NCBI GenBank assembly: GCA_910589145.1
Contig: CAJUSD010000003.1
Span: forward strand, 62,001-126,000
Source of the DNA: an uncultured Oscillospiraceae bacterium
GTDB taxonomy: Bacteria > Bacillota > Clostridia > Oscillospirales > Ruminococcaceae
DNA: 64,000 bases
Direction of reading: 5' to 3'
Numbering within the stretch: the stretch's first letter is position 1; each line of letters opens with the position of its first letter. The position numbers and the translations under genes are program-made. Under the pieces are notes generated by a model, which was not told where the DNA came from, ran no database searches, and saw only the letters and a program-made list of their open reading frames with translations. Shown piece by piece: positions 51,579 through 59,835 of this stretch.

Positions 51579-51626
51579 ATATAGATGATCTATTTATATT
51601 ATACATAGATCATCTATATATGTCAA
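51579..51626 (-). promoter_or_regulatory. PadR operon promoter with embedded 15 nt operator
   Basis: On the minus strand TTGACA (51621-51626), exactly 17 bp, TATAAT (51598-51603): a perfect consensus promoter. A perfect 15 nt inverted repeat, ATATAGATGATCTAT (51579-51593) with ATAGATCATCTATAT (51605-51619), places one arm in the spacer and the other just downstream of the -10. A bound regulator would cover the whole promoter. Confidence 0.85.
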
Positions 51627-51658
51627 GAAAAAGGTGGGAGGAACTTTGTCCCTCCCCA

Positions 51659-52639
51659 TCAGGTTTTACAGGCTAATGTTAAGAACTGCTCCCGCATTTT
51701 ATCATAATAGCCGATATGCCCAAGCGTTTTAATTGTTTCTTCTCTGCCAATTTTCTTTTCAGAAGGGCTGCAGTCAATTCCCAGAACCCTTTTCAAATTG
51801 TATTCCAGCCACAACAGCCTTCCATTATTGCTGTCATACAATGCCTCCCAATCTTCCGGCAGGTTCCCCCCTCCTTCTATATAGGCTGCTTTAAAACTGC
51901 GGAACCTTTCTAAGTCAAGGCTGTGCTCCTCAAATCCTGACCAGTATAAAGCCGTTTCCAGCAGTTCAGCCAACGGGTTGGAATAGGAAAGACATTCCAA
52001 GTCTATAATCCGGTATTCCCATCCCTTCCAGAGAACGTTTTTGCTGTCCATATCATTATGGCAAATGGCAGTTAAGGGCGGGATACGGCTGATGGCATCG
52101 TTTCCCCTCTGCTGGATTTTATTGAGAAGCGGGATATATTCTCCTAAAAGTTCATATATTTCTTTATCTTCCGCCTTTACAGCCCGGCAGTATAAGTTCC
52201 AGTCTATATGCAGCATATCCCTTTCACCGCCGCTGGCCCTTTGGTCAATACGGTGAATCTGCGCCAACGTTTTCCCGATTCCAGCACAATGCTTTTGTTT
52301 CACCTCATCCTTATAGACAGGTTTTCCATCGTACCAATCAAAGATATAAAAATACTGCCCGTCTGTTTCTTGCATCTTACAGCTGTTAAAAGTTCGTGCC
52401 GGAAGGATGGGAATTCCCTTTTCCTCCAATATTCCCTCCAACTGTTCCGCCGCCTTAAAATTTTCCTTTGCTGTTTCCCGTTTCATAACAAAGGGGTTCA
52501 GCAGTTTAACCGCATATTTCCCATTATTTGTATATACCCCATACATTTTGTGCATTAACCCGCCTGTCAGCGGAAACGGATCTGAAACGGGTTCTCCTAA
52601 ATTGCATTGCCGGCATATTTTAATAATAAGCTGCTTCAT
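51659..52639 (-). CDS. Aminoglycoside phosphotransferase (APH)-fold kinase
   Basis: The 326-residue protein has the small-molecule kinase fold. It has a nucleotide-binding N-lobe with a TGGLMHKMYGV loop, YAVKLL (Lys) near residue 44, a hinge YFYIFDWYDG, the catalytic loop CHNDMDSKNVLW (about 195) and the metal site IIDLE (about 213). A choline, homoserine or sugar kinase role is as likely as antibiotic modification; nothing around it suggests resistance. AGGAGGGG precedes the ATG at 52639. It is a single gene. Confidence 0.87.
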   Translation of the reverse strand: MKQLIIKICRQCNLGEPVSDPFPLTGGLMHKMYGVYTNNGKYAVKLLNPFVMKRETAKENFKAAEQLEGILEEKGIPILPARTFNSCKMQETDGQYFYIFDWYDGKPVYKDEVKQKHCAGIGKTLAQIHRIDQRASGGERDMLHIDWNLYCRAVKAEDKEIYELLGEYIPLLNKIQQRGNDAISRIPPLTAICHNDMDSKNVLWKGWEYRIIDLECLSYSNPLAELLETALYWSGFEEHSLDLERFRSFKAAYIEGGGNLPEDWEALYDSNNGRLLWLEYNLKRVLGIDCSPSEKKIGREETIKTLGHIGYYDKMREQFLTLACKT

Positions 52640-52741
52640 TGTTATCCCCTCCTAATGATTCCCGATTATACTGGGAAGGCGGATATCTGTCAAGCCGTTA
52701 ATAAATACAGAAATTCCATAGACTTTTTATACTGTAATATA

Positions 52742-52770
52742 TTGACGTAGCGGCTTACAAAGTGTAAACT
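52742..52770 (+). promoter_or_regulatory. Promoter with hairpin leader before the DUF6033-like gene
   Basis: TTGACG, 17 bp, TAAACT. The leader then forms CCCTATGG/CCTATAGGG (about 52779-52803) immediately before AAAAAGGAG, close enough to affect translation. Confidence 0.7.
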
Positions 52771-52829
52771 AAAATTAGCCCTATGGACATTTTTCCTATA
52801 GGGTAATATATAAAAAGGAGATGGGAGAA

Positions 52830-53807
52830 ATGATGGACATCAGCGCATTATCGCGTGCAATGTCCCAGATCGGCATGTCTGCCCCAACTGCTCCAAAAAG
52901 CGGGAATGTTACCAGCAGCGCCTTTCTGGACAAAATCGCCAACGCTATGGAAATCACCAAAACGCAGGAAACCGCCGAAACCCAGTCCCTATCCCTGGAG
53001 GAACGCCTGAAACAAAAGTACCCCAACCTGGTCTACCATGTCTTTGACGGCAGCAACCGTTATTGGCAGACCCGCAACGACTTCCCCTTCTACAAAATCT
53101 TTCAGCAAAGTACAAAGGGAGAGGAAATCGAAAACTGGACCCCTTCCGGCCCTAACCCCGACCCTATATCTTCCGCCGCACAGCGTATGACATCCCCAAT
53201 CCCGGTTGGAAGTACAGCGGTTATCATTCACCCCAAGGTTCAGGAGCGCATGGAGCAGGATCCTGAATATGCCGACGAGATTTATAAGAGAATCGAGGCA
53301 TGGTTTGCCTTTGACAAGGCGCGCAATGAAGCAATCATCCCCGGTATTGAGGCAAGATCCTCCCGGTGCCTGGCAATCGGCGAAGATGGGGACATTTGCA
53401 ATGTTATGGCATGCAGCAAAGGGGAGATTACCCAGTCTTCAGACGACAGTGATAACGGCGGGGACGACTTCTGGACAGCCCGGGCAAAGCGTTTCCAAAA
53501 GTATATGAAACTTGTGGTAGAGGCACAAATTCTGCACGCCCAGGGGATCAGCAAGCAGATTAACCTATGGAGCCTGGCGGAATCCCAAAATTCCAAAGGA
53601 AATTCATCTGCCGGCAATTTCAGCATGAACCAACAGCTTTCCGATATGCAGGCCGCCCAGTTTGCCATTTCTGAAACCATGTCCATGATGAATGGGACGG
53701 AATTAAGGCAGGCGTTGGGGGATACGGTTGCAGGCGTTTCCATTGACGCAGTGTTTGAAGCAACTCGGAAGGCAATTGCCGATTTCCATCCGGCTTTGAT
53801 GATGTAA
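52830..53807 (+). CDS. Conserved hypothetical, DUF6033-like
   Basis: The 325-residue protein resembles a clostridial family I remember as DUF6033. It has a Ser/Thr-rich flexible N-terminus (about 1-50), then a globular region with YPNLVYHVFDGSNRYWQTRND (about 63-83), VGSTAVIIHPKVQERM (about 127-142) and AWFAFDKARNEAIIPG (about 158-173). A helical, Gln- and Met-rich C-terminus follows. There is no signal peptide or membrane segment. Function is unknown. Two ATGs occur at 52830 and 52833; the first is well placed after AAAAAGGAG. A strong terminator follows at 53924. Confidence 0.75.
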   Translation: MMDISALSRAMSQIGMSAPTAPKSGNVTSSAFLDKIANAMEITKTQETAETQSLSLEERLKQKYPNLVYHVFDGSNRYWQTRNDFPFYKIFQQSTKGEEIENWTPSGPNPDPISSAAQRMTSPIPVGSTAVIIHPKVQERMEQDPEYADEIYKRIEAWFAFDKARNEAIIPGIEARSSRCLAIGEDGDICNVMACSKGEITQSSDDSDNGGDDFWTARAKRFQKYMKLVVEAQILHAQGISKQINLWSLAESQNSKGNSSAGNFSMNQQLSDMQAAQFAISETMSMMNGTELRQALGDTVAGVSIDAVFEATRKAIADFHPALMM

Positions 53808-54129
53808 ATGAAATCGTTTGGACTCCTTTTGGAGAGAACGAATTCCGGGTTTTGACTGACTGAAAAACCCGGCGCGGCGGAAAAAGGTTTGCTGCCGGAT
53901 TAGTATAAACGCCTTTTTCCAGAAAATAGGGCTGTGGAAGCTTTAAATTCCACAGCCCTATTTGAGTCTGAAGAAAAAGCTATATACAAACTAAAGCAGA
54001 TTAAAAAGCTGATGAACAGATAAATTTTTGTATTATTTTCATTTTATCTATTTTATCCCAGGGAATTTTATGTTACAATAAAAATGATCGGTTATATATG
54101 CGGCTGTATTACATAGTATAGTTTAGGGA
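53808..54129. other. Gene-free stretch with two hairpins
   Basis: This 322 bp gap contains an imperfect hairpin (GGAAAAAGG near 53879 with CCTTTTTCC near 53912), then the terminator at 53924-53963. An extended -10 (TGTTACAAT, 54068-54076) follows, which likely drives the NERD-like/SPFH pair. No gene is visible. Confidence 0.65.
53924..53963 (+). terminator. Terminator after the DUF6033-like gene
   Basis: A 16 bp perfect stem (AAATAGGGCTGTGGAA with TTCCACAGCCCTATTT). The descending arm ends in TTT. Confidence 0.85.
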
Positions 54130-54792
54130 ATGGTGTGGAAAATGAATTATGATACGATGACCTGGATATTGCTTATTATAATGGGTGTAGTGCTTTTAAC
54201 GCCCTCAGTTCTGCTGACTGTTTATTATTTTACACGTGTCCGCAAAAAACGGCCTTCTTATTACGGGAAGAAAACCAGTGCCATTCTGCGGCAGTATGGT
54301 ACAATCCGCAGATTTAAGGTCATAGATCATCTACAATTAAACGACGATAAAGAGATTGTTGTAATTCCCCATCTGTTGATTGGCTATTTTGGAATTCTGC
54401 TGGTTTCCACTTTAGACCGGCGCGGTTCCTATTTTGGGGACGCCAAATCTGCCAAGTGGGTTTACGATGATTCCAAATTTAAGGAGAACATCCCTAACCC
54501 ATATCAGGAAAACCAACAGGCTATTCTTAAAATTCGCAGCCTTCTTTCAAAAAATAAAATTTACAATGTGCCTATTGAGCAGCTAATTATATATGACTCT
54601 TATGCCAAAAAAAGTTCCTGTTTTGTGGGCAGCGACGTTCCGGTTTTACGTCTCAGCAAATTGAAAGGATTTCTTCAAAAGGCAAAATTCGATAAAGATA
54701 ATGGCTTGGATGTAGAGAAAATCTATAACCTGCTTCTTCAGGAAGGAACACTTGTGGAAGCTTCCGGCCAAAATGCAGCGCGTTCTAAATAA
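54130..54792 (+). CDS. Membrane-anchored NERD-like protein
   Basis: The 220-residue protein has one N-terminal membrane helix (about 9-33) and a basic stretch. A region at about 70-175 follows the order of a NERD nuclease-related domain: IVVIPHLLIGYFGILLVSTLDRRGSYFGD, then W, then NPYQENQQAILKIRSLL, then IIYD. The Glu-x-Lys of active NERD nucleases reads VSTLDRR here, so catalysis is doubtful. The ATG at 54130 or one at 54142 could be the start. The SPFH gene follows after 38 bases and is surely in the same operon. Confidence 0.6.
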   Translation: MVWKMNYDTMTWILLIIMGVVLLTPSVLLTVYYFTRVRKKRPSYYGKKTSAILRQYGTIRRFKVIDHLQLNDDKEIVVIPHLLIGYFGILLVSTLDRRGSYFGDAKSAKWVYDDSKFKENIPNPYQENQQAILKIRSLLSKNKIYNVPIEQLIIYDSYAKKSSCFVGSDVPVLRLSKLKGFLQKAKFDKDNGLDVEKIYNLLLQEGTLVEASGQNAARSK

Positions 54793-54830
54793 TGATTAAT
54801 GCGCTCCAACCATTTAGGAGGTTTTCTATT

Positions 54831-55697
54831 ATGAGCATGAACCAAAATGAACCTATTGATTTGGACAGAAGGAAAAGACAGAAAGGGGTTATGAGAATCC
54901 TTATTCTCGTCATTTTTCTGGCGTTGGCGGCTATTATTTCACTTACCAGCTTTGTCACTATTTCAGAAGGATATATTGGTGTAAAATATCGTTTTGGGAA
55001 GATTGTCGCTGACAACCTTCAGCCAGGGCTGAATTTTAAAATCCCTGTAATTGAAAATGTCGTTCGGGTAGATGTCAGGGAACAGATCTATGAAGCTGAT
55101 ACCAACGCCTATACCAAAGATACTCAAACAGTGGAAAATCTGCGTTTTAAGCTGAATTATTATTACGACCAGTCAAAATTATCTGATTTAATCCGCAATG
55201 TAGGGATCAATAATGTTGAAAGCAAGCTGGTTATTCCCCAAGTATTATCCATTACCAAAAATGAAATCGGACAATTTAAAGCAGAAGAACTGATTCAAAA
55301 CCGTACTGTTGTACAGGAGAATATTGAACAGAAGGTTTCAGATAGTTTAGGTCTAAACGGTATTGTAGTTGCGTCCTTTGCACTGGAGGATGTAGACTTT
55401 GAAGATGGCTTTGAGGAAGCAGTACGAGCCAAAGTTGTTGCAGAGCAGGACGCTTTGAAAATGCAGAATAAGACAAAAGAGGCAGAAGAAAAGGCACGGC
55501 AGACTGTTATTTCCGCTCAGGCACAGGCTGACAGCCAAAGGATTGAAGCTGAAGCACAGGCTTATAGTATCCAAGTAGTGCAGGAACAATTGGTTAATTC
55601 CCCTCAGTATATTGAATATGAAAAAATACAAAAGTGGAATGGACAGTTCCCGCAGGCTATGGGTGAAACCGTGAATCCCTTTATTGCACTGGAATAA
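54831..55697 (+). CDS. SPFH/band 7 (prohibitin-like) membrane protein
   Basis: SPFH proteins form large ring assemblies on membrane microdomains and scaffold proteases or transporters. The 288-residue protein has a cytoplasmic N-terminus and one membrane helix (about 23-45). The SPFH domain (TISEGYIGVKYRFGKIV, LQPGLNFKIP, VRVDVREQIYEAD) follows, then a coiled coil of Glu/Ala/Gln repeats (about 205-250). The ATG at 54831 has TTAGGAGG eight bases before it; the frame is open from 54792 without a site. It is the second gene after the NERD-like protein. Confidence 0.93.
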   Translation: MSMNQNEPIDLDRRKRQKGVMRILILVIFLALAAIISLTSFVTISEGYIGVKYRFGKIVADNLQPGLNFKIPVIENVVRVDVREQIYEADTNAYTKDTQTVENLRFKLNYYYDQSKLSDLIRNVGINNVESKLVIPQVLSITKNEIGQFKAEELIQNRTVVQENIEQKVSDSLGLNGIVVASFALEDVDFEDGFEEAVRAKVVAEQDALKMQNKTKEAEEKARQTVISAQAQADSQRIEAEAQAYSIQVVQEQLVNSPQYIEYEKIQKWNGQFPQAMGETVNPFIALE

Positions 55698-55765
55698 ATA
55701 AAAGTAACCTTCAGAAAAGGCAGCTAACGGAGCGAAATTCCCATTAAAAATAAAATGTTATTACA

Positions 55766-55800
55766 TTGGCCTGCGGAGGTTTCCCGCAGGCCAATTTTTT
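55766..55800 (+). terminator. Terminator after the SPFH gene
   Basis: TTGGCCTGCGG pairs with CCGCAGGCCAA around a short loop and is followed by TTTTTT. It overlaps the stop of the convergent serine hydrolase gene. Confidence 0.92.
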
Positions 55801-57241
55801 ACTGATTATTCCACAAAGCTCCTAAATATCCGTTCAGGCTGCTATTCCGCAATCCGCCAACAGATTTTAACTGGACTGTAACAGCATCATCCAAAAAGGC
55901 ACAATGAAATTCATGCCGATGAACCTGGTCTGGAAGTTCCACCTGAAGAATACAGCGGTTTTCATCTGTCCACTTTAATTTTGCAAACGCATCCAAACCA
56001 GTAAAGACATCAGCAGATTTCCTAAAACCGCTGATTCCAAAGGGAATCACCTGTTCTCCCTCATTGTTTACCAGCAAAAGTCCTCCTTCATCCTGACGGA
56101 AGCGAAACTCCATTTCCACGATTCCATTACAACCTTCGTCTAAAACAATCCGCCTGCCGGAAAGTCTTTTTTCCCAGGAAGAATGTTTCACATCCGTCCC
56201 TAAAACCTGGGCATTACGGCATTTTTCTTTTAAACTGCCCCACATACCGGAGTCTTCGGAAAGAGGGTTGTCGGAAAGGGCAGGATAAACCGTTTCCCAA
56301 AGGCTGTCCAATATAAGCTGCTGTCCATCTTTCAGCTCCATTGTATTGGCAGTAGATACAAAAACCAGTTCCTTTTCAGGAACGATTACAATTAACTGCC
56401 CACCCATTCCAAAGGCGCACCAGCCGTATTTTGTCTTCCAAAAAAAGTATCCATATCCATGGCATCCGTCTAATGTAAAGTTCGCGTTGGAATTATCGGA
56501 ATGTGGAGTAAAGCTTGCGTCAACCCAGCCTTCTGGTAAAATCCTCTCTCCGTTCCATATTCCATCCTGAAGATACAGTTGTCCAAACCGCGCCATATCC
56601 TCGGTGGTACACCAAATCCCGCTCCCGCCAAGGTTGATTCCCTGGTCGCATTTTTCCCAATAGACAGGACCTATGCCAATTTTGTCGAACAGTCTTGTTT
56701 GAAGATATTCATGGACAGTCTGCCCTGTTATCTTCTGAAGGATGGCACAGACCATATGCGTACCAGTGGTATCGTAAGCGAACGTTGTCCCGGAGGGATG
56801 TGACGGATGGGTATTTAGAAAGCTATGTACCCAGCGGCCTTTGCTGGTATCGGTAGAACCCCGGTGAACCGTCCGCATTGTCAGAAGATCCTCTACCGTC
56901 ATACGGGCGGTGAAGGGATGCAGCGGTTTTTCAACTTCTTCCGGGAAAAAATCTGCTGTTCGGTCGGACAAATGAAGCAGCCCTTCTTTCAACGCAATCC
57001 CTGCTGCCGCAGAGGTTACGCTTTTGCTTACTGAATAAACCCGATGGCGGAGCGTTTCCGCATATGGGGCATAGCTGCACTGAGCTGCAATTTTCCCATG
57101 GCGCAGGATCATAAAACTATGAAGGTTTATCCGCCGCCTTTGGACGGATTCCATAAAATCATTTACTGCCTGGGAGGGGATTCCCACAGACTCCGGGGCA
57201 ACTTTTGGAATTTGATTGTTTTCATAAAATACAGAATCCAT
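55799..57241 (-). CDS. Serine hydrolase, beta-lactamase/class C PBP-like
   Basis: The 480-residue protein has the penicillin-binding fold with the nucleophile in SVSK (about residue 70), a YDTTG Tyr motif near 155 (YxN-like position) and GMGGQ near 275 in place of the KTG motif. A separate beta domain follows from about 370. No signal peptide is present, so it acts inside the cell or stays cell-associated. Such proteins are esterases or peptidases more often than true beta-lactamases. The ATG at 57241 follows AAAGGA. It is the last gene of a run after MATE and GNAT genes, four bases from the GNAT stop. Confidence 0.85.
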   Translation of the reverse strand: MDSVFYENNQIPKVAPESVGIPSQAVNDFMESVQRRRINLHSFMILRHGKIAAQCSYAPYAETLRHRVYSVSKSVTSAAAGIALKEGLLHLSDRTADFFPEEVEKPLHPFTARMTVEDLLTMRTVHRGSTDTSKGRWVHSFLNTHPSHPSGTTFAYDTTGTHMVCAILQKITGQTVHEYLQTRLFDKIGIGPVYWEKCDQGINLGGSGIWCTTEDMARFGQLYLQDGIWNGERILPEGWVDASFTPHSDNSNANFTLDGCHGYGYFFWKTKYGWCAFGMGGQLIVIVPEKELVFVSTANTMELKDGQQLILDSLWETVYPALSDNPLSEDSGMWGSLKEKCRNAQVLGTDVKHSSWEKRLSGRRIVLDEGCNGIVEMEFRFRQDEGGLLLVNNEGEQVIPFGISGFRKSADVFTGLDAFAKLKWTDENRCILQVELPDQVHRHEFHCAFLDDAVTVQLKSVGGLRNSSLNGYLGALWNNQ

Positions 57242-57245
57242 TTTA

Positions 57246-57791
57246 TCATATCCTTTCAGATTTGCCCTCAACAGGGCGTGTAATGCGATAACAAGGCATT
57301 TTTCCTATGAAACGGTATTGTTTCAGACCAGCTTTTTCCAATAAACGGCGGGAAGCCTGGTTTCCAGGGTTTACTTTCGCAATAACTGTGCGCGCTCCTT
57401 GGGAAAACGCCCACTGGATTCCCCTTTCCACAGCTTCCAGCCCAAACCCCATCCTTTGGAAACCAGTGTCAATTCCATATCCAATTTCAACTTCCCCGGA
57501 TTCATCCGGCGGACCTTTGAATAACATCCCGCCTATCCTGCGCCGCTGCTTCTTGTGTATAACCTCCCAGAAGCACAGCCATTCTGCGCTTTCAGGAAAC
57601 CGGGATATTTCTGAACAGGCGTACTGATAGGCAGACGGAGGATGCTCTGTTCTCTCTGATTGTTCTAGGGACAGGGAATTTTCCAATTCTTCCGCTGATT
57701 CTTTTGGGTTCCGGGAAAATTTTCTCATCCACTTTTCGTTCAGCCGTACCAATAAAAGGCGGGGCGTTTCGATTGTCTCAAGTTTCTGCAT
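57246..57791 (-). CDS. GNAT family N-acetyltransferase
   Basis: The 181-residue protein has the acetyl-CoA binding signature of GNAT enzymes (GFQRMGFGLEAVERGIQWAF, with the R/Q-x-x-G-x-G/A loop). It then has VNPGNQASRRLLEKAGL, as in the RimJ/RimL type. The N-terminal start ETPRLLLVRL also fits that group. The acceptor is unknown; a ribosomal protein or antibiotic is possible. The start overlaps the end of the MATE gene by 14 bases. A GTG at 57806 is an alternative start; neither has a strong ribosome site. Confidence 0.85.
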   Translation of the reverse strand: MQKLETIETPRLLLVRLNEKWMRKFSRNPKESAEELENSLSLEQSERTEHPPSAYQYACSEISRFPESAEWLCFWEVIHKKQRRRIGGMLFKGPPDESGEVEIGYGIDTGFQRMGFGLEAVERGIQWAFSQGARTVIAKVNPGNQASRRLLEKAGLKQYRFIGKMPCYRITRPVEGKSERI

Positions 57792-59148
57792 GACCGATTT
57801 TATCACTCTGTTTCAAAAGTTTATACAATCTGTAATAAAAGAATGCCATTAATAAAAGTTCTGCAGCAAGCCACGCTAATATTTCAGCAAAATAGATTCC
57901 GCCCCGGCCAATCCAGAGGGGTAAAAGAACGGCTGCGGAAATCCTCATAACAAGTTCAGCAATACCTGAAACCAAAGGTATGATAGTATCCCCCATCCCC
58001 TGCAGTCCTGAACGGTATACATACAATAAATAAAGCACAAATAGCATAGAACACATAAATAGTAAATAGGTATAGGCAACATCAAGCACTTGGGCCGCTA
58101 TGTCGGGTTCAGCGGAAATAAACAGCATCAAAATTTTTCTGCCAAATAAAACCATAGAGGCAGAAATTACCAAAGCGGTCCCAATGGCCATAATAACAGC
58201 GGATTTTCCACCCTGTTTAATGCGCTGATATTTACCAGCCCCCAAATTCTGTCCTGTATAGGTGGCCATAGAAAAACCAAAAGAGGTAGCCGCAACCTCT
58301 AAGATACCATATAATTTATTTGTAGCGGTAAACCCTGCGACAAAGATCATACCAAATCCATTGACAACCGTCTGCACTACCAGACCACCAACAGATATAA
58401 TAATGTTCTGAAAACAGATGGGAAATCCAAGCGAAAGCAGCCTGCCCATTGTTTCAGGTTCAGGCTTCCAGTCATTGGCATCCATTTGAAGCTGTGGAAT
58501 CCTGCGCAAAGCTGCCATACAACATAGGCAGGAACTAAATTGGGCTATTACTGTAGCCGCTGCAGCTCCTTCCACACCCCAACGGAATGTCACAACAAAC
58601 AACAAGTCAAGGCTTATATTGACAACCGACGCAATAATCATTGCATAAAGAGGAGTCCTTCCATCCCCCATAGCACGCAGTACTGCCGCCATGGTATTAT
58701 ACGCAGTGTAAACCAGAAGGCCGCCAAGCAGAATATGTAAATAAGACGATGCTTGGGCCAGGATATTGTCTGGCGTATTTAGAATTTTCAAAATTGGGCG
58801 GATTGTCAGGAAACTTAAAAGTGTCATAGATATTCCTATGATTCCTGCAAGGACAGCCGACATAGTAACAGATTTTCTCAGGCCGTCGCCATCTTCCGCT
58901 CCAAACCGCTGGGAAATTAAGATGGAAAATCCTTGGGAAAAACCAGACGCTACCCCCTGAATCAGCCAAATAATCCATTCGCAGACCCCCAATGCTGCAA
59001 GCGCTTCTACGCCAACTACCTGGCCGACAATGATAGTATCTACCATTGTATACATTTGCTGAAATACGTTTCCCAGCATTAACGGCAAGGCAAAAAAGAA
59101 GATAAGTTTTGCTGGATTGCCAGATGTCATATCCTGAATACGCTTCAT
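57778..59148 (-). CDS. MATE family efflux transporter
   Basis: MATE proteins expel cationic drugs or metabolites using Na+ or proton gradients. The 456-residue protein has 12 hydrophobic helices in two related halves. The first helix region reads KLIFFFALPLMLGNVFQQMYTMVDTIIVG and the second half PICFQNIIISVGGLVVQTVVNGFG. The ATG at 59148 has AAAGGAG five bases before it; the frame opens further up at 59244 but has no ribosome site. It is the first gene of a MATE-GNAT-hydrolase run that could be a detoxification or export operon. Confidence 0.94.
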   Translation of the reverse strand: MKRIQDMTSGNPAKLIFFFALPLMLGNVFQQMYTMVDTIIVGQVVGVEALAALGVCEWIIWLIQGVASGFSQGFSILISQRFGAEDGDGLRKSVTMSAVLAGIIGISMTLLSFLTIRPILKILNTPDNILAQASSYLHILLGGLLVYTAYNTMAAVLRAMGDGRTPLYAMIIASVVNISLDLLFVVTFRWGVEGAAAATVIAQFSSCLCCMAALRRIPQLQMDANDWKPEPETMGRLLSLGFPICFQNIIISVGGLVVQTVVNGFGMIFVAGFTATNKLYGILEVAATSFGFSMATYTGQNLGAGKYQRIKQGGKSAVIMAIGTALVISASMVLFGRKILMLFISAEPDIAAQVLDVAYTYLLFMCSMLFVLYLLYVYRSGLQGMGDTIIPLVSGIAELVMRISAAVLLPLWIGRGGIYFAEILAWLAAELLLMAFFYYRLYKLLKQSDKIGHAET

Positions 59149-59574
59149 AAAAACTCCTTTGTAATTTAAACAGAAGATAAAGTATATATTATAGGCACAA
59201 CCTAAGACGACAGCTTGGGAAGGATTAAAAGAATTAGGGCGCAATGGGCTGTTTGGGCGTTCACAGCCGCATCCCGGCTTTTCAATTATCTTATGTTAGT
59301 ATATCATATAACCGGTCTGCAAAGCAATGATAATTAGAACCTGTATTCACAACCGCTGCACGCCGTCCGGCTGGTCTTTTTCCCGCCATACTGCGTCGGT
59401 TTCCCTTGCCATACGTCAGTATGGCTGCGGAAAATCTCCTTGTCTGACGGGAAAAATCCTCGTCCATCCGGCATCCCTCGGTTATGAATACAGGTTCTTA
59501 AAAAGGCTGGTTTATATGAGTTTCGGCTTTTACTTCAGCCTCACATTCATTTAGGCGGCCTTCTAATAATGATA
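59149..59574. other. Gene-free stretch between MATE and folT leader
   Basis: It contains the left end of the mosaic repeat at 59194-59210 (GGCACAACCTAAGACGA) and the structured element at 59336-59498. The rest is AT-rich spacer, which must include the MATE promoter. No gene is visible. Confidence 0.65.
59336..59498. repeat. Structured palindromic element, long form (copy 2)
   Basis: Perfect 14 nt inverted ends, AGAACCTGTATTCA (59336-59349) and TGAATACAGGTTCT (59485-59498). Inside, a central CATACGTCAGTATG hairpin is flanked by CTGCGTCGGTTTCC and CTGCGGAAAATC. The same order of motifs occurs in the elements at 22467 and 63441. The flanks match the element at 9361. Confidence 0.9.
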
Positions 59575-59603
59575 TTGCATTTAGGACCAAAGTATATTAT
59601 AAT
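59575..59603 (+). promoter_or_regulatory. Sigma-A promoter of the folate importer gene
   Basis: TTGCAT, 17 bp, TATAAT. Transcription would begin near 59610, directly at a GCCCTTTC/GAAAAGGGC hairpin (59610-59636) that caps the 5' end ahead of the riboswitch. Confidence 0.78.
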
Positions 59604-59637
59604 AAAAAAGCCCTTTCATATTTCTCAGAAAAGGGCA

Positions 59638-59774
59638 GGCAGAGTAGGGTCATATGTGTTAAAGTGCCAGAAAGACGGGGAGTTGCTTTCTGGATGAAGG
59701 AAAGAATACAAATTGCTTTAAAACTGCGGTTTGTATAACAGATTTCCGCATTATAGGTCTCGCATCCCGCTGCC
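59638..59774 (+). ncRNA. Tetrahydrofolate (THF) riboswitch
   Basis: The order of motifs matches the THF-I class. P1 pairs GGCAG (59638-59642) with CTGCC (59770-59774). AGTAG follows P1, then GTGTTAAAGTG. P3 is CCAGAAAG/CTTTCTGG with a GGGGA-containing loop, followed by ATGAAG. P4 is long (GGAAA/TTTCC and ATACAAA/TTTGTAT), and the tail is GCATCCCGC. The CTGCC of P1 can instead extend into a CTGCCGCA/TGCGGCA hairpin downstream (59770-59806). CTTCCTCTG at 59790-59798 can pair with the ribosome site CAGAAGGAG. This suggests translational control of the next gene. Confidence 0.82.
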
Positions 59775-59835
59775 GCATCTGGGAACGGGCTTCCTCTGTG
59801 CGGCATAGCTGCCGAAAACAGAAGGAGGTTTTTTC

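Noticed and set aside
51659..52639. Antibiotic resistance gene
   Set aside because: The APH fold is shared by many metabolic kinases, and there is no mobile or resistance context here.
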